From Pseudomonas antarctica (GTDB lineage Bacteria > Pseudomonadota > Gammaproteobacteria > Pseudomonadales > Pseudomonadaceae): a DNA stretch of 64,000 bases. A program made the position numbers and the translations under genes. Below are positions 16,423-25,230 of this stretch, piece by piece. Location: contig NZ_UYXQ01000005.1 of NCBI RefSeq assembly GCF_900624995.1, positions 1 through 64,000 of the forward strand. The letters run 5' to 3'. Position 1 is the stretch's first letter; each line of letters starts with the position of its first letter. A model generated the notes under the pieces. The model was not told where the DNA came from. It searched no databases and worked only from the letters and a program-made list of their open reading frames with translations.

Positions 16423-17652
16423 TTAGAACAACACGCGGCTACGAATCGTGCCGTTGATGTGCTGCAGCTTCTCTTGCGCCAGGTCCGAGTACTCGGCGTC
16501 GACGTCGATCACCACGTAGCCGACCTTCTCGTTGGTCTGCAGGAACTGACCGGAGATGTTGATGCCGTTTTCCGCGAAGACCTTGTTGATCTCCATCATC
16601 ACGCCAGGGATGTTCTGGTGGATGTGCAGCAGGCGGTGCTTGCCAGGGTGAGCCGGCAGCGCCACTTCCGGGAAGTTGACGGAAGACACCGAGGTGCCGT
16701 TGTCGCTGTACTTGACCAGCTTCTCCGACACTTCCAGGCCGATGTTGGCTTGGGCTTCAGCGGTGGAACCGCCGATGTGCGGGGTCAGGATCACGTTGTC
16801 CAGGCCGCGCAGCGGGCTTTCGAAGATGTCGTCGTTAGAGCGTGGCTCTACCGGGAACACGTCGATCGCGGCGCCGATCAGGTGCTTGTCCTTGATCGCG
16901 TCGGCCAGGGCGTCCAGTTCTACCACGGTGCCGCGTGCAGCATTGATCAGGATGCCGCCTTTCTTGATCGCGCGGATTTCCTTCTCGCCGATCATCCACT
17001 GGGTCTCAGCGGTTTCCGGAACGTGCAGGGTGACGATGTCGGACATGCCCAGCAGCTCGGTCAGGCTCGACACCTGAGTGGCGTTGCCCAATGGCAGCTT
17101 GGTCAGTGTGTCGTAGAAGAACACCTGCATGCCCAAGCCTTCGGCCAGTACCGACAACTGCGTACCGATCGAGCCGTAACCGACGATACCCAGCTTCTTG
17201 CCGCGGATTTCGAAGGAGTTGGCCGCGCTTTTGATCCAGCCGCCACGGTGGCAGGAAGCGTTCTTCTCAGGAATACCGCGCAGCAGCAGGATGGCCTCGG
17301 CCAATACCAGCTCCGCTACGGAACGGGTGTTGGAGTACGGTGCGTTGAACACCGCAATGCCGCGTTCGCGTGCAGCGTTGAGGTCGACCTGGTTGGTGCC
17401 GATGCAGAAACAACCGACAGCCACGAGTTTCTTGGCGTGCTCGAAGATCTCTTCGGTCAGCTGAGTGCGGGAGCGAATGCCGATAAAGTGCGCGTCGGCG
17501 ATCTTTTCCTTTAACTGGGCTTCCGGCAGAGAACTGGTGATGTACTCAATGCTGGAGTACCCAGCGGCTTTCAGTACGTCGACAGCCGATGGGTGGACGC
17601 CTTCCAGAAGAAGGAACTTGATCTTGCTCTTATCGAGAGAAGTCTTGCTCAT
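16423..17652 (-). CDS. serA: D-3-phosphoglycerate dehydrogenase
   Basis: First enzyme of serine synthesis, oxidising 3-phosphoglycerate to 3-phosphohydroxypyruvate with NAD; it can also reduce 2-oxoglutarate to D-2-hydroxyglutarate. Length 409 residues as in E. coli-type SerA. Features: NAD-binding GIVGYGSIGTQLS near residue 160, catalytic-domain motif TPHIGGSTAEAQ, and a C-terminal ACT domain (HIHQNIPGVMMEIN) for serine feedback. It ends IRSRVLF, like other SerA proteins. Divergent from the D-2-hydroxyglutarate dehydrogenase gene, which removes its by-product. Confidence 0.97.
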   Translation of the reverse strand: MSKTSLDKSKIKFLLLEGVHPSAVDVLKAAGYSSIEYITSSLPEAQLKEKIADAHFIGIRSRTQLTEEIFEHAKKLVAVGCFCIGTNQVDLNAARERGIAVFNAPYSNTRSVAELVLAEAILLLRGIPEKNASCHRGGWIKSAANSFEIRGKKLGIVGYGSIGTQLSVLAEGLGMQVFFYDTLTKLPLGNATQVSSLTELLGMSDIVTLHVPETAETQWMIGEKEIRAIKKGGILINAARGTVVELDALADAIKDKHLIGAAIDVFPVEPRSNDDIFESPLRGLDNVILTPHIGGSTAEAQANIGLEVSEKLVKYSDNGTSVSSVNFPEVALPAHPGKHRLLHIHQNIPGVMMEINKVFAENGINISGQFLQTNEKVGYVVIDVDAEYSDLAQEKLQHINGTIRSRVLF

Positions 17653-17789
17653 CTGCGTAAACCTGTATCCCGGAGAAAAATGGCAGGGAATCGAGCAGTT
17701 AGTGCCTTGAATCAGTGCACAAGAGCTGACCCGGACGGCAGGAAAGCCGTCACCGCAGAAACGCCCTTGGGCTCTGTCCTGCGGGGGCG

Positions 17790-17803
17790 GTATGCTAGCA
17801 TAC
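17790..17803. promoter_or_regulatory. 14-bp perfect palindrome in the serA / D2HGDH divergent promoter region
   Basis: GTATGCTAGCATAC is a perfect 14-bp palindrome. Because it is symmetric, each strand reads TATGCT, a plausible -10 hexamer; on the plus strand TTGGGC lies 18 bp upstream. It could be an operator or overlapping divergent promoter elements. A 6-bp stem GACGGC/GCCGTC (17734-17751) lies nearby on the serA side. No regulator can be named from sequence. Confidence 0.5.
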
Positions 17804-17878
17804 GTGCCCCGCTAAACACCCATTCCTGCGACGTGAAGCGTTCTCAGGATGACCATGAATTGTTCGAGAGTTCTGTCG

Positions 17879-19273
17879 ATGACCCATCCTGCCCTGATTG
17901 ATGAGCTGAAGACCCTGGTAGAGCCTGGCAAGGTCCTGACCGATGCTGACTCCCTGGAGGCTTACGGCAAGGACTGGACCAAGCACTTCGCTCCTGCGCC
18001 GACCGCTATCGTGTTCCCCAAGACCACCGAGCAGGTACAGGCCATCGTCCGTTGGGCCAATGAACACAAGGTGGCGCTGGTGCCATCCGGTGGTCGTACC
18101 GGCTTGTCGGCCGCCGCCGTAGCCGCGAATGGCGAGGTGGTGGTGTCGTTCGACTACATGAACCAGATCCTCGACGTGAACCTCACCGACCGCACCGCCA
18201 GGTGCCAGCCGGGCGTGGTCACCCAGCAATTGCAGAACGTCGCCGAAGAAAAAGGCCTGTACTACCCGGTGGACTTCGCGTCGTCGGGTTCGAGCCAGAT
18301 TGGCGGCAACATCGGCACCAATGCCGGCGGGATCAAGGTTATTCGCTACGGCATGACCCGTAACTGGGTAGCCGGCATGAAGGTCGTCACCGGCAAGGGC
18401 GACCTGCTGGAGCTGAACAAAGACCTGATCAAGAACGCCACCGGCTACGACATGCGCCAGCTGTTTATCGGCGCTGAAGGCACCCTGGGGTTTGTGGTCG
18501 AAGCCACCATGCGCCTGGACCGTGCGCCGAAAAACCTCACCGCCATGGTGCTCGGCACCACGGATTTCGACTCGATCATGCCGGTGCTGCACGCGTTCCA
18601 GAGCAAGCTGGACCTGACCGCCTTTGAATTCTTCTCTGACAAAGCCCTGGCCAAAGTCATGGGCCGAGGCGATGTGCCAGCGCCGTTCGAAACCGATTGC
18701 CCGTTCTACGCGCTGCTGGAATTCGAAGCCACCACCGAAGAAGTCGCCAATCACGCCCTGGAAACCTTCGAGCACTGCGTGGAGCAGGGCTGGGTGCTGG
18801 ACGGCGTGATGAGCCAGAGTGAAACCCAACTGCACAACCTGTGGAAGCTGCGCGAGTACATCTCCGAGACCATTTCCCACTGGACGCCGTACAAGAACGA
18901 CATTTCGGTGACTGTTTCCAAAGTGCCGGCGTTCTTGAAGGAAATCGACGCGATCGTCGGTGAACACTACCCGGACTTCGAAATCGTCTGGTTCGGCCAC
19001 ATCGGCGACGGCAACCTGCACCTGAACATCCTCAAACCGGAAAACCTGAGCAAGGATGAGTTCTTCGCCAAGTGCGCCACCGTGAACAAGTGGGTGTTCG
19101 AGACCGTCGAGAAGTACAACGGCTCGATCTCCGCCGAACACGGCGTGGGCATGACCAAGCGCGATTACCTGACCTACAGCCGCTCGCCGGTTGAAATCGA
19201 ATACATGAAGGCAGTGAAAGCGGTGTTCGACCCTAACGGGATCATGAACCCCGGCAAGATCTTCGTTGTTTAA
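17879..19273 (+). CDS. FAD-linked D-2-hydroxyglutarate dehydrogenase
   Basis: FAD flavoprotein of 464 residues that oxidises D-2-hydroxyglutarate back to 2-oxoglutarate, passing electrons to the respiratory chain through ETF. Domains: PCMH-type FAD-binding domain (VPSGGRTGLSAAAV about residue 75, GSSQIGGNIGTNAGG about 140) and a C-terminal FAD-oxidase domain ending in EHGVGMTKRDYL and FDPNGIMNPGKI. The 464-residue size is what I recall for the P. stutzeri enzyme known to couple with SerA. Start 17879 gives the family length; ATG 17849 is an alternative. It is divergent from serA. Confidence 0.9.
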   Translation: MTHPALIDELKTLVEPGKVLTDADSLEAYGKDWTKHFAPAPTAIVFPKTTEQVQAIVRWANEHKVALVPSGGRTGLSAAAVAANGEVVVSFDYMNQILDVNLTDRTARCQPGVVTQQLQNVAEEKGLYYPVDFASSGSSQIGGNIGTNAGGIKVIRYGMTRNWVAGMKVVTGKGDLLELNKDLIKNATGYDMRQLFIGAEGTLGFVVEATMRLDRAPKNLTAMVLGTTDFDSIMPVLHAFQSKLDLTAFEFFSDKALAKVMGRGDVPAPFETDCPFYALLEFEATTEEVANHALETFEHCVEQGWVLDGVMSQSETQLHNLWKLREYISETISHWTPYKNDISVTVSKVPAFLKEIDAIVGEHYPDFEIVWFGHIGDGNLHLNILKPENLSKDEFFAKCATVNKWVFETVEKYNGSISAEHGVGMTKRDYLTYSRSPVEIEYMKAVKAVFDPNGIMNPGKIFVV

Positions 19274-19295
19274 TCGCCCCTGAAGGAGTCGTTCC

Positions 19296-19961
19296 ATGAG
19301 CTACCAGCACAAGTATGTCGACGGCACCAACATCCACTTTCCCGTGGGTAAAGTGGTGTGCATCGGGCGTAACTACGCCGAACATGCCAAGGAACTGGAC
19401 AACCCGGTACCGACCGAGCCCTTGTTGTTCATCAAGCCGGGCAGTTGTGTGGTAGCACTGGAGGGCGGTTTCGCCATCCCTACCGAGCGTGGTTCGGTGC
19501 CCTACGAAGCGGAAATCGCGGTATTGATCGGCAAGCCGTTGTCGAACAAACCCAGCCGTGAAGAAGTGCTGGACGCCATTTCCGGCTTTGCCCCGGCCTT
19601 GGACCTGACCCTGCGTGACAAACAGGCCGAGCTGAAAGCCAAAGGCCTGCCGTGGGAAATCGCCAAGTCGTTTGACGGTGCGGCAGTGATTGCACCGTTC
19701 GTGGTCGGGAGCACCTTCCCCGACATCACCGACATCGGCATCCGCCTGAGCATCAACGGCCAAGTGCGCCAGGACGGCAACAGCGCGCAGATGCTCAACC
19801 CGATCATCCCGATGATCCAACACATGGCTGGCTGCTTCTCGCTGCAGGCTGGTGACGTGATCCTCACCGGCACCCCGGCCGGTGTAGGGCCGTTGAATGT
19901 GGGGGATGAGTTGGTGTTGGAGTTGGCGGGCGTGAGCCGCTTCGAAAGCAGCGTTCGCTAA
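19296..19961 (+). CDS. Fumarylacetoacetate hydrolase family protein
   Basis: Soluble metal-dependent enzyme of 221 residues, of the YcgM/FAHD1-like group (acylpyruvate hydrolase or oxaloacetate decarboxylase activities are known in this group). Conserved motifs are CIGRNYAEHAKEL, PLLFIKPGS, YEAEIAVLIGKP and VILTGTPAGVGPL; the acidic metal ligands lie in YEAE and the later DLTLRD. It starts 22 bp after the D2HGDH stop with AAGGAG upstream, so the two are probably one operon. Confidence 0.88.
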   Translation: MSYQHKYVDGTNIHFPVGKVVCIGRNYAEHAKELDNPVPTEPLLFIKPGSCVVALEGGFAIPTERGSVPYEAEIAVLIGKPLSNKPSREEVLDAISGFAPALDLTLRDKQAELKAKGLPWEIAKSFDGAAVIAPFVVGSTFPDITDIGIRLSINGQVRQDGNSAQMLNPIIPMIQHMAGCFSLQAGDVILTGTPAGVGPLNVGDELVLELAGVSRFESSVR

Positions 19962-19980
19962 AGGCTCAATGCAGTTCAAA

Positions 19981-20008
19981 TGTGGGAGCAGGCAAGCCAG
20001 CGCCCACA
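19981..20008. repeat. Single REP hairpin
   Basis: TGTGGGAGCAGGCAAGCCA followed by GCGCCCACA forms an imperfect REP stem in the gap after the FAH gene. Confidence 0.65.
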
Positions 20009-20144
20009 TTTAATTGAGTACATCCTCAGAACCCCAGGCTTTTTGCATTTTTTTCACACGCCACCCGGATAATTTCAGCCTCCTGCGCGCGGGCCCGTTG
20101 ATCCTGTGCTATCACCTAACGCTGACTTTCCGGAAAAGCGCTCA

Positions 20145-21068
20145 ATGGCCGTGACCTTGCCCACCGCTACACCCAAGCCCCGTTCACGTTTTGCCCTGCG
20201 CTGGTATTCCTGGTTGTTCCTGGCCGGGGCGATTGTGTATGGCGTTGCCTGGCTTCTGCATTGGGATGATCGTGGCGTGCTGTGGGTGGCGGAGCGCTTT
20301 GAGACGCCGGCCGAACAACAAGCCAGTGTGTGGCTGCCGGACTATCACGCGGTCATCGACGGCAAGTTGCTGCCCGGCATGGAGAAGGACGAGGCTTCGG
20401 ACCTGGCCTACAACCCACAGACCAAAACCCTGTTTTCCGTGATGGGCAAAAACCCGTTTCTGGTTGAGTTGAGCCTGCAAGGCGACGTGCTGCGCAAGAT
20501 GCCACTCATTGGCTGGAACAACCCGGAAGGCGTGACGGTGATGGAAAATGGCCTGATGGCCATTGTCGATGAACGCATGCACACGCTCACCGTGGTGAAC
20601 GTCGACGCCAGCACCCAACAGCTGAACCTCGCGGACTTTAAGACCTACGATCTGGGCCCGTCCAAAGACCAGAACAAAGCCTTTGAGGGAGTCACCTGGG
20701 ACAAGCGCAACCAGCAAATCGTGCTCGGCGAAGAGCGCCCACCCGCGCTGTTTACCTGGAAAAGCGATGGCGCCACGCTGACCGGCGACAAGCAAAAAGT
20801 CGCTAGCACCGAGTTGGATATGCGCAACCTTTCAGCCCTGGCCGTCGACCCGCGCACCGGGCACTTGCTGGTGCTGTCGGCCGACTCCCACCTGTTGCTG
20901 GAGCTGGACGAAAAGGGCGATCAAGTCAGCTTCATGACCCTGCTCGGTGGCTTCAACGGCCTCAAGCACACCATTCCACGTGCCGAAGGCGTGACCATGG
21001 ATGAGGGCGGCACGTTGTACATGGTCAGTGAACCGAACCTGTTCTACCGTTTCGAGAAGCAGAAATAA
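20145..21068 (+). CDS. SdiA-regulated/YjiK-like membrane-anchored protein (copy 1)
   Basis: Protein of 307 residues with an N-terminal membrane segment (about residues 18-38) and a periplasmic beta-propeller-like domain of the SdiA-regulated (YjiK) family. Repeated blade motifs include EASDLAYNPQTKTLFSV, NLSALAVDPRTGHLLVLS and the end block EGVTMDEGGTLYMVSEPNLFYRF. Function unknown. A second, diverged copy follows 120 bp downstream. Start 20145 has CGGAAAAGCG upstream. Confidence 0.8.
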   Translation: MAVTLPTATPKPRSRFALRWYSWLFLAGAIVYGVAWLLHWDDRGVLWVAERFETPAEQQASVWLPDYHAVIDGKLLPGMEKDEASDLAYNPQTKTLFSVMGKNPFLVELSLQGDVLRKMPLIGWNNPEGVTVMENGLMAIVDERMHTLTVVNVDASTQQLNLADFKTYDLGPSKDQNKAFEGVTWDKRNQQIVLGEERPPALFTWKSDGATLTGDKQKVASTELDMRNLSALAVDPRTGHLLVLSADSHLLLELDEKGDQVSFMTLLGGFNGLKHTIPRAEGVTMDEGGTLYMVSEPNLFYRFEKQK

Positions 21069-21188
21069 CCCACGATTACGTCGGGTACCGCTCCAATAGC
21101 GGCATGCGCCACCCATCAGGCAGCGTTTAAGTTTAAATTCAGACCGGCGTGATATTCATCCGCTACTTTTTGACTTCGAGCTGCCCTG

Positions 21189-22097
21189 ATGCGTCGATTT
21201 GCCCGGCCCAAACCCGCGTTTTATCTGTTGTTGCTGATCGCTTTGATGGCGGTCGGGGCGGTCGCACAGCAATTTCGCTTGTTCGAACGCGCGTGGTTCA
21301 ACTGGCAGGCATGGGGCCAGCCCGCCAATGAGCGCTCCATCGGCTTGGCCGATTACCGTGTCAGCCTGGAAGCCAAAGTGATCGAAGGCCTCGACGATGA
21401 TGTCTCGGCCCTTACCTACGACCCGGTGCGCAAAAGCCTGTTTACTGTCACCAACAAAAACGCCGAGCTGATCGAGCTGTCCCTGGACGGCAAGATTTTG
21501 CGGCGCATTGCGCTGGTGGGCTTTGGCGATGCCGAGGCAGTGGAGTTCATCAGCGACAACATTTATGTGATCAGTGATGAGGCCCAGCAGCGGCTGATCA
21601 AGGTGCATGTGAACGACGACACCCAGTTCCTCGACGCCGCCGACGCGGAGCAGATGACCTTGGGTGTGCACATGGGGGGCAACAAAGGTTTTGAGGGCCT
21701 GGCGTACGACTCGGTAGGCAAGCGCCTGTTCGTGGCCAAGGAACGCGACCCGATGTTGATCTACGAAGTGCATGGTTTTCCGCATTTCAAACCGGAAAAA
21801 ACCTATTCGGTGCACGTGATCAACAACCCCAAGCGCGATGCCGGGCTGTTTGTGCGCGACCTGTCGAGCTTGCAATACGACGAGCGCAGCGGGCATTTGC
21901 TGGCGCTGTCGGATGAGTCGTTCCTGGTGTTGGAGCTGGACATTAACGGTCGCCCACTGAGCAGCCTTTCTCTGCTCAACGGGCGCCATGGACTGCAAAA
22001 GCGTGTGCCTCAGGCCGAAGGCATCGCCATGGACGATAAAGGCAGCTTGTACTTGGTCAGCGAGCCGAACCTGTTCTACGTGTTCAAAAAGCCCTGA
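21189..22097 (+). CDS. SdiA-regulated/YjiK-like membrane-anchored protein (copy 2)
   Basis: Protein of 302 residues, a paralog of the upstream gene. An N-terminal membrane segment (residues 10-28) precedes blades such as DDVSALTYDPVRKSLFTVTN and DLSSLQYDERSGHLLALS, and the C-terminal block GSLYLVSEPNLFYVF is nearly the same as in copy 1. The two copies are clearly diverged elsewhere, so the duplication is old. The stop directly abuts the stop of the convergent aaaA gene. Function unknown. Confidence 0.8.
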   Translation: MRRFARPKPAFYLLLLIALMAVGAVAQQFRLFERAWFNWQAWGQPANERSIGLADYRVSLEAKVIEGLDDDVSALTYDPVRKSLFTVTNKNAELIELSLDGKILRRIALVGFGDAEAVEFISDNIYVISDEAQQRLIKVHVNDDTQFLDAADAEQMTLGVHMGGNKGFEGLAYDSVGKRLFVAKERDPMLIYEVHGFPHFKPEKTYSVHVINNPKRDAGLFVRDLSSLQYDERSGHLLALSDESFLVLELDINGRPLSSLSLLNGRHGLQKRVPQAEGIAMDDKGSLYLVSEPNLFYVFKKP

Positions 22098-24044
22098 TCA
22101 AAACATCCACTGCACACCCAGCGAATAGCCGGTCTGGCTGCCTTCGGCATGCCCAAGGCGGCTGTTCACCTCGGCGTAAACGCCCAACTGCGGGGTGATC
22201 GCCAGTTGGCTGCCGATTTGCGCGCGGCCAAAGCTTTTATCCACTGAACCCAGTTTGGCGGTGCGCGCCTGCCTGTCGGCGTGGGCGGTCAGGTCGAGGT
22301 CATCCAGGCGGCCGTCCGCCAGCTCCTTAACCCAGGCGATATCGCCGTAAGGCAGGAGGCTCATGCCGTAGGGCAGGGCGACCGCACCACGCACGCGCCA
22401 GCCGAGGCTGGCTTCCAGGGAATCGAAGGCTTGCTCTTCGTACTCAAGCGCGGTGCGCAAATCCGGTTTCTCGTGGAATTTATCGATGCGGTAATGGCTG
22501 TAGTCAAGGCCGGCAAATGGTCCGCTCTTGATCGCGCCGAAGTCGAAGTCATAGCCGCCGAGCACCCGCGCGCCCAAGGACAGGGCCTCCGTGTTGCCGC
22601 TCAGGTGCTGGTTGAGCAGGATCGGGCCGCCGTTGGCCTGGATCAACAGGTTGCGCTTGGACTCAAAGCGCGTGCGGCCGACGCTCACGTCACCGGCGAG
22701 CCAGCTTGGTCCGCCGTCGTTGAGCAAGGCGTAGGCCGCCGCCTGCCAGGTGTCGCTGTCCAGTTTGCCGCGGTGCTCTAGTTTGTCGCGGCCGTTGAGG
22801 TAGCTCAGGCTGGCGCCGATGTTCAGGCTGGAAGTGAGCTGAAAGTCGCCAAGTGCATGCAGGCCCAGGCGCCGCGCTTCGGGATTGAGCGGGCTATCGA
22901 AGCCGCTGTCCGGGCTGTATTCACCGTCCACGCCGATCTCGCCGTCAAAGCTGCCCACTTCGCGGCTGGCTGCTTGCAAGGTCAACCAGCGGCGGTCATG
23001 CAGGCGCACCATGGCTTGGTGCTGACGCTGCAGGTTGTCCTGCATATTGCGCGCAACGGCGCCGCCGGAGGCGGTCGAGGCCACCAGGTCGGCGTTGGTC
23101 AGCTCCAGCACCAAACGGCTGAGCAGGCGCGAATAGTCGCGCAGGCGCTGGTCGATGCGTGCTTGGCCGAAGGCGTCGGTGAGCACCGCTTTGTTGTCTT
23201 CTGCCGGGTCGTGCCAGGTGGAGCCACCGGGGATTTTCGGGTTGTTGGTTTGGGTGTAGCCGTCCAGGTCGCCCAGCTCCCAGTTAGTGGCTTCTATATA
23301 CAGAATCGGAATATTTAACGGCTCGAAAGGCTCGCCATCGCTGCAGCAGCCGGTGCCCTTGGGGTATTGCGGGTCCAGGCCTGGGTTGGTGAACAGCGGG
23401 ATGTTCAACTCCTTGGCGATCTGGAACGTGTGCTCGCGCAATGACGCCAGGGCGGGGTTGGCGGTGCTGTTCTGGCCGGCGTGGGCGTACATCATGTCGC
23501 CGGTGATCAGGCTGTCGAGGTTGATCATCGCCAGCATGTTCGCGCGCTGGCTGGCGCTGAGTGCGTCGACAAACGCCTTGGAGCCGCGCAGACCTTCTTC
23601 TTCGGCGCCGAAGCCGACGATTTGCAAGCCGTTTTCCAACTGCAGGCCGCCGAGGTTTTTCGCCACCTCAGTCAGCACGCTGGCGCCGGAGCCATTGTCG
23701 TCGAGGCCTTGCAGGGTCGGGCGGCCGAAGTAGGTGTCGAAATGCGCGCCAATCACCACGTATTGCGGTTTGGTGCCGGCAGCGTAGGCCACCACGTTTT
23801 GCGAGGCGCGACTGCCGTTGTTCCAGGTGAAGTTCTGGCGACTGAGGCTGTAGGCCGAACCCATCTGGCTTTGCATCCAATCCGCGGCGCCTGCGAAATG
23901 GGCAGTGCCACGATACCGGCCGGGGTAATCGTTGATCAGCTTTTCCAGGGTGGTGTTGGCGTGTTGGCCGTAATCGTAGGCCTGGGTGTGTGTCGACAGC
24001 AGCGTGCCGACAACGCTGATCGCGAGGGCTAGAGGCTTTATCAC
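22098..24044 (-). CDS. aaaA: Autotransporter aminopeptidase AaaA-like (M28 + beta-barrel)
   Basis: Type Va autotransporter of 648 residues anchored on the outer membrane. After a signal peptide (cleavage after TQA, about residue 21) comes an M28 Zn-peptidase domain: GAHFDTY and GLDDNGSGAS give His and Asp ligands, GFGAEEEGLRGS the catalytic glutamate pair. The C-terminal 270 residues form the barrel, ending in aromatic GVQWMF. PAO1 AaaA (arginine-specific aminopeptidase, PA0328 from memory) has the same size and the same downstream neighbours rpiA and ilvA. Start is a GTG at 24044, preceded by AAGGACGACCTT; the frame extends to 24134 but that part is not signal-like. Confidence 0.85.
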   Translation of the reverse strand: MIKPLALAISVVGTLLSTHTQAYDYGQHANTTLEKLINDYPGRYRGTAHFAGAADWMQSQMGSAYSLSRQNFTWNNGSRASQNVVAYAAGTKPQYVVIGAHFDTYFGRPTLQGLDDNGSGASVLTEVAKNLGGLQLENGLQIVGFGAEEEGLRGSKAFVDALSASQRANMLAMINLDSLITGDMMYAHAGQNSTANPALASLREHTFQIAKELNIPLFTNPGLDPQYPKGTGCCSDGEPFEPLNIPILYIEATNWELGDLDGYTQTNNPKIPGGSTWHDPAEDNKAVLTDAFGQARIDQRLRDYSRLLSRLVLELTNADLVASTASGGAVARNMQDNLQRQHQAMVRLHDRRWLTLQAASREVGSFDGEIGVDGEYSPDSGFDSPLNPEARRLGLHALGDFQLTSSLNIGASLSYLNGRDKLEHRGKLDSDTWQAAAYALLNDGGPSWLAGDVSVGRTRFESKRNLLIQANGGPILLNQHLSGNTEALSLGARVLGGYDFDFGAIKSGPFAGLDYSHYRIDKFHEKPDLRTALEYEEQAFDSLEASLGWRVRGAVALPYGMSLLPYGDIAWVKELADGRLDDLDLTAHADRQARTAKLGSVDKSFGRAQIGSQLAITPQLGVYAEVNSRLGHAEGSQTGYSLGVQWMF

Positions 24045-24421
24045 AAGGTCGTCCTTGAGGTGATAGGGATGTTCAAGCCCAGACCCATTGCACAATGCGC
24101 GCCTCATTCCGTGGGCGACTGCGAAGTGGCGCATTGTTAAACGCGTGGGTCGCTTGGCTGTAATTTGTAACGGATTTGATACCTATTAAGGTGTGAGGTG
24201 CCGGGACTGGGCGCACGATTTTGGAGGGGGATGCTGCGAAAAGTAGCGTTTTTGTTACATGGATCTTTCGGACAACGGAATCAAATATGGGAGCTGCGGT
24301 GCGACGATTCGACTTGCCTGCGATGCGAACGGCTCGGTGTATCAGTTAAACCGAGGCGATGCTATCGCAGGCAAGTCGAATCGTCGCACCGCAGCTCCCA
24401 CATAAAGCCAGGCAGTGAGCT
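24045..24421. other. Intergenic region aaaA-rpiA (377 bp)
   Basis: Holds the leftward aaaA promoter region near 24045-24180, an AT-richer stretch around 24150-24190, and the long inverted repeat at 24288-24400 just downstream of the rpiA stop. I see no convincing gene. Confidence 0.7.
24288..24400. repeat. REPIN with long perfect 37-nt arms
   Basis: Left arm 24288-24324 and right arm 24364-24400 are perfect reverse complements over 37 nt, much longer than the usual REP stem. They start with the ordinary TGGGAGCTG end and finish with CTTGCCTGCGAT, but have an extra 13-nt insert (centre GACGATTCGACTT) in both arms. The spacer carries CGGTGTATCAGTTA, a common REPIN core. Confidence 0.9.
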
Positions 24422-25093
24422 TTAGGCCTTGAGGGTTTTCACGCCTTCAGAGGTGCCCAGCAGCAACACATCAGCCGGGCGCGCGGCGAACAAACCGTTA
24501 GTCACCACGCCGACGATCGCGTTGATCTGGGTTTCCAGCTCAACCGGGTTGATGATCTGCAGGTTGAACACGTCGATGATGATGTTGCCGTTGTCGGTCA
24601 ACACGCCTTCGCGGTACACCGGGTCGCCGCCCAGTTTCACCAGCTCGCGGGCCACGTGGCTGCGGGCCATCGGGATCACTTCCACCGGCAGCGGGAACGC
24701 GCCGAGTACCGGCACCAGCTTGCTGGCGTCGGCGATGCAGATAAAGGTCTTGGCCACGGCCGCGACGATCTTCTCGCGGGTCAGGGCTGCGCCGCCGCCT
24801 TTGATCAGGTTCAGGTGCTCGTCGCTTTCATCGGCGCCGTCGACGTAGAACTCCAGGTCGCTCACGGTATTGAGCTCGTACACCGCAATGCCATGGCCCT
24901 TGAGGCGCGCGGCGGTGGCTTCGGAGCTGGCCACGGCGCCGTCAAACGCGCCCTTGTGCAGGGCCAGCGCATCGATAAAGCAGTTGGCGGTGGAGCCGGT
25001 GCCGACACCGACGATGCTTTTGTCGTCGAGTTTAGGAAGAATTAAATCGACGGCGGCTTGGGCCACTGCCTGTTTGAGTTGATCCTGGGTCAT
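24422..25093 (-). CDS. rpiA: Ribose-5-phosphate isomerase A
   Basis: Interconverts ribose-5-phosphate and ribulose-5-phosphate in the pentose phosphate pathway. The 223 residues match RpiA size. Motifs: [14 protein letters not shown] (phosphate loop), [25 protein letters not shown] (catalytic Asp/Lys/Glu region). It is divergent from ilvA with a 137-bp shared promoter region. Confidence 0.97.
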   Translation of the reverse strand: MTQDQLKQAVAQAAVDLILPKLDDKSIVGVGTGSTANCFIDALALHKGAFDGAVASSEATAARLKGHGIAVYELNTVSDLEFYVDGADESDEHLNLIKGGGAALTREKIVAAVAKTFICIADASKLVPVLGAFPLPVEVIPMARSHVARELVKLGGDPVYREGVLTDNGNIIIDVFNLQIINPVELETQINAIVGVVTNGLFAARPADVLLLGTSEGVKTLKA

Positions 25094-25230
25094 GCGGGCT
25101 CCGGAACGGGCGGGGAATTATCGAGGCCGGCGAGTATAACCCAACAAAACCTCGGGATTCGTGTGGTCGCCCGGCTAAACGCTGGGTTAGACTCCTTGGC
25201 CCTGCCCAACCCGCCCAGTGATGCTTTCCG

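Noticed and set aside
17795-19297. 500-codon open frame on the minus strand opposite the D-2-hydroxyglutarate dehydrogenase
   Set aside because: Antisense shadow of a high-GC gene: His/Val/Gln-rich composition with no motif, and the plus-strand protein has clear FAD motifs.
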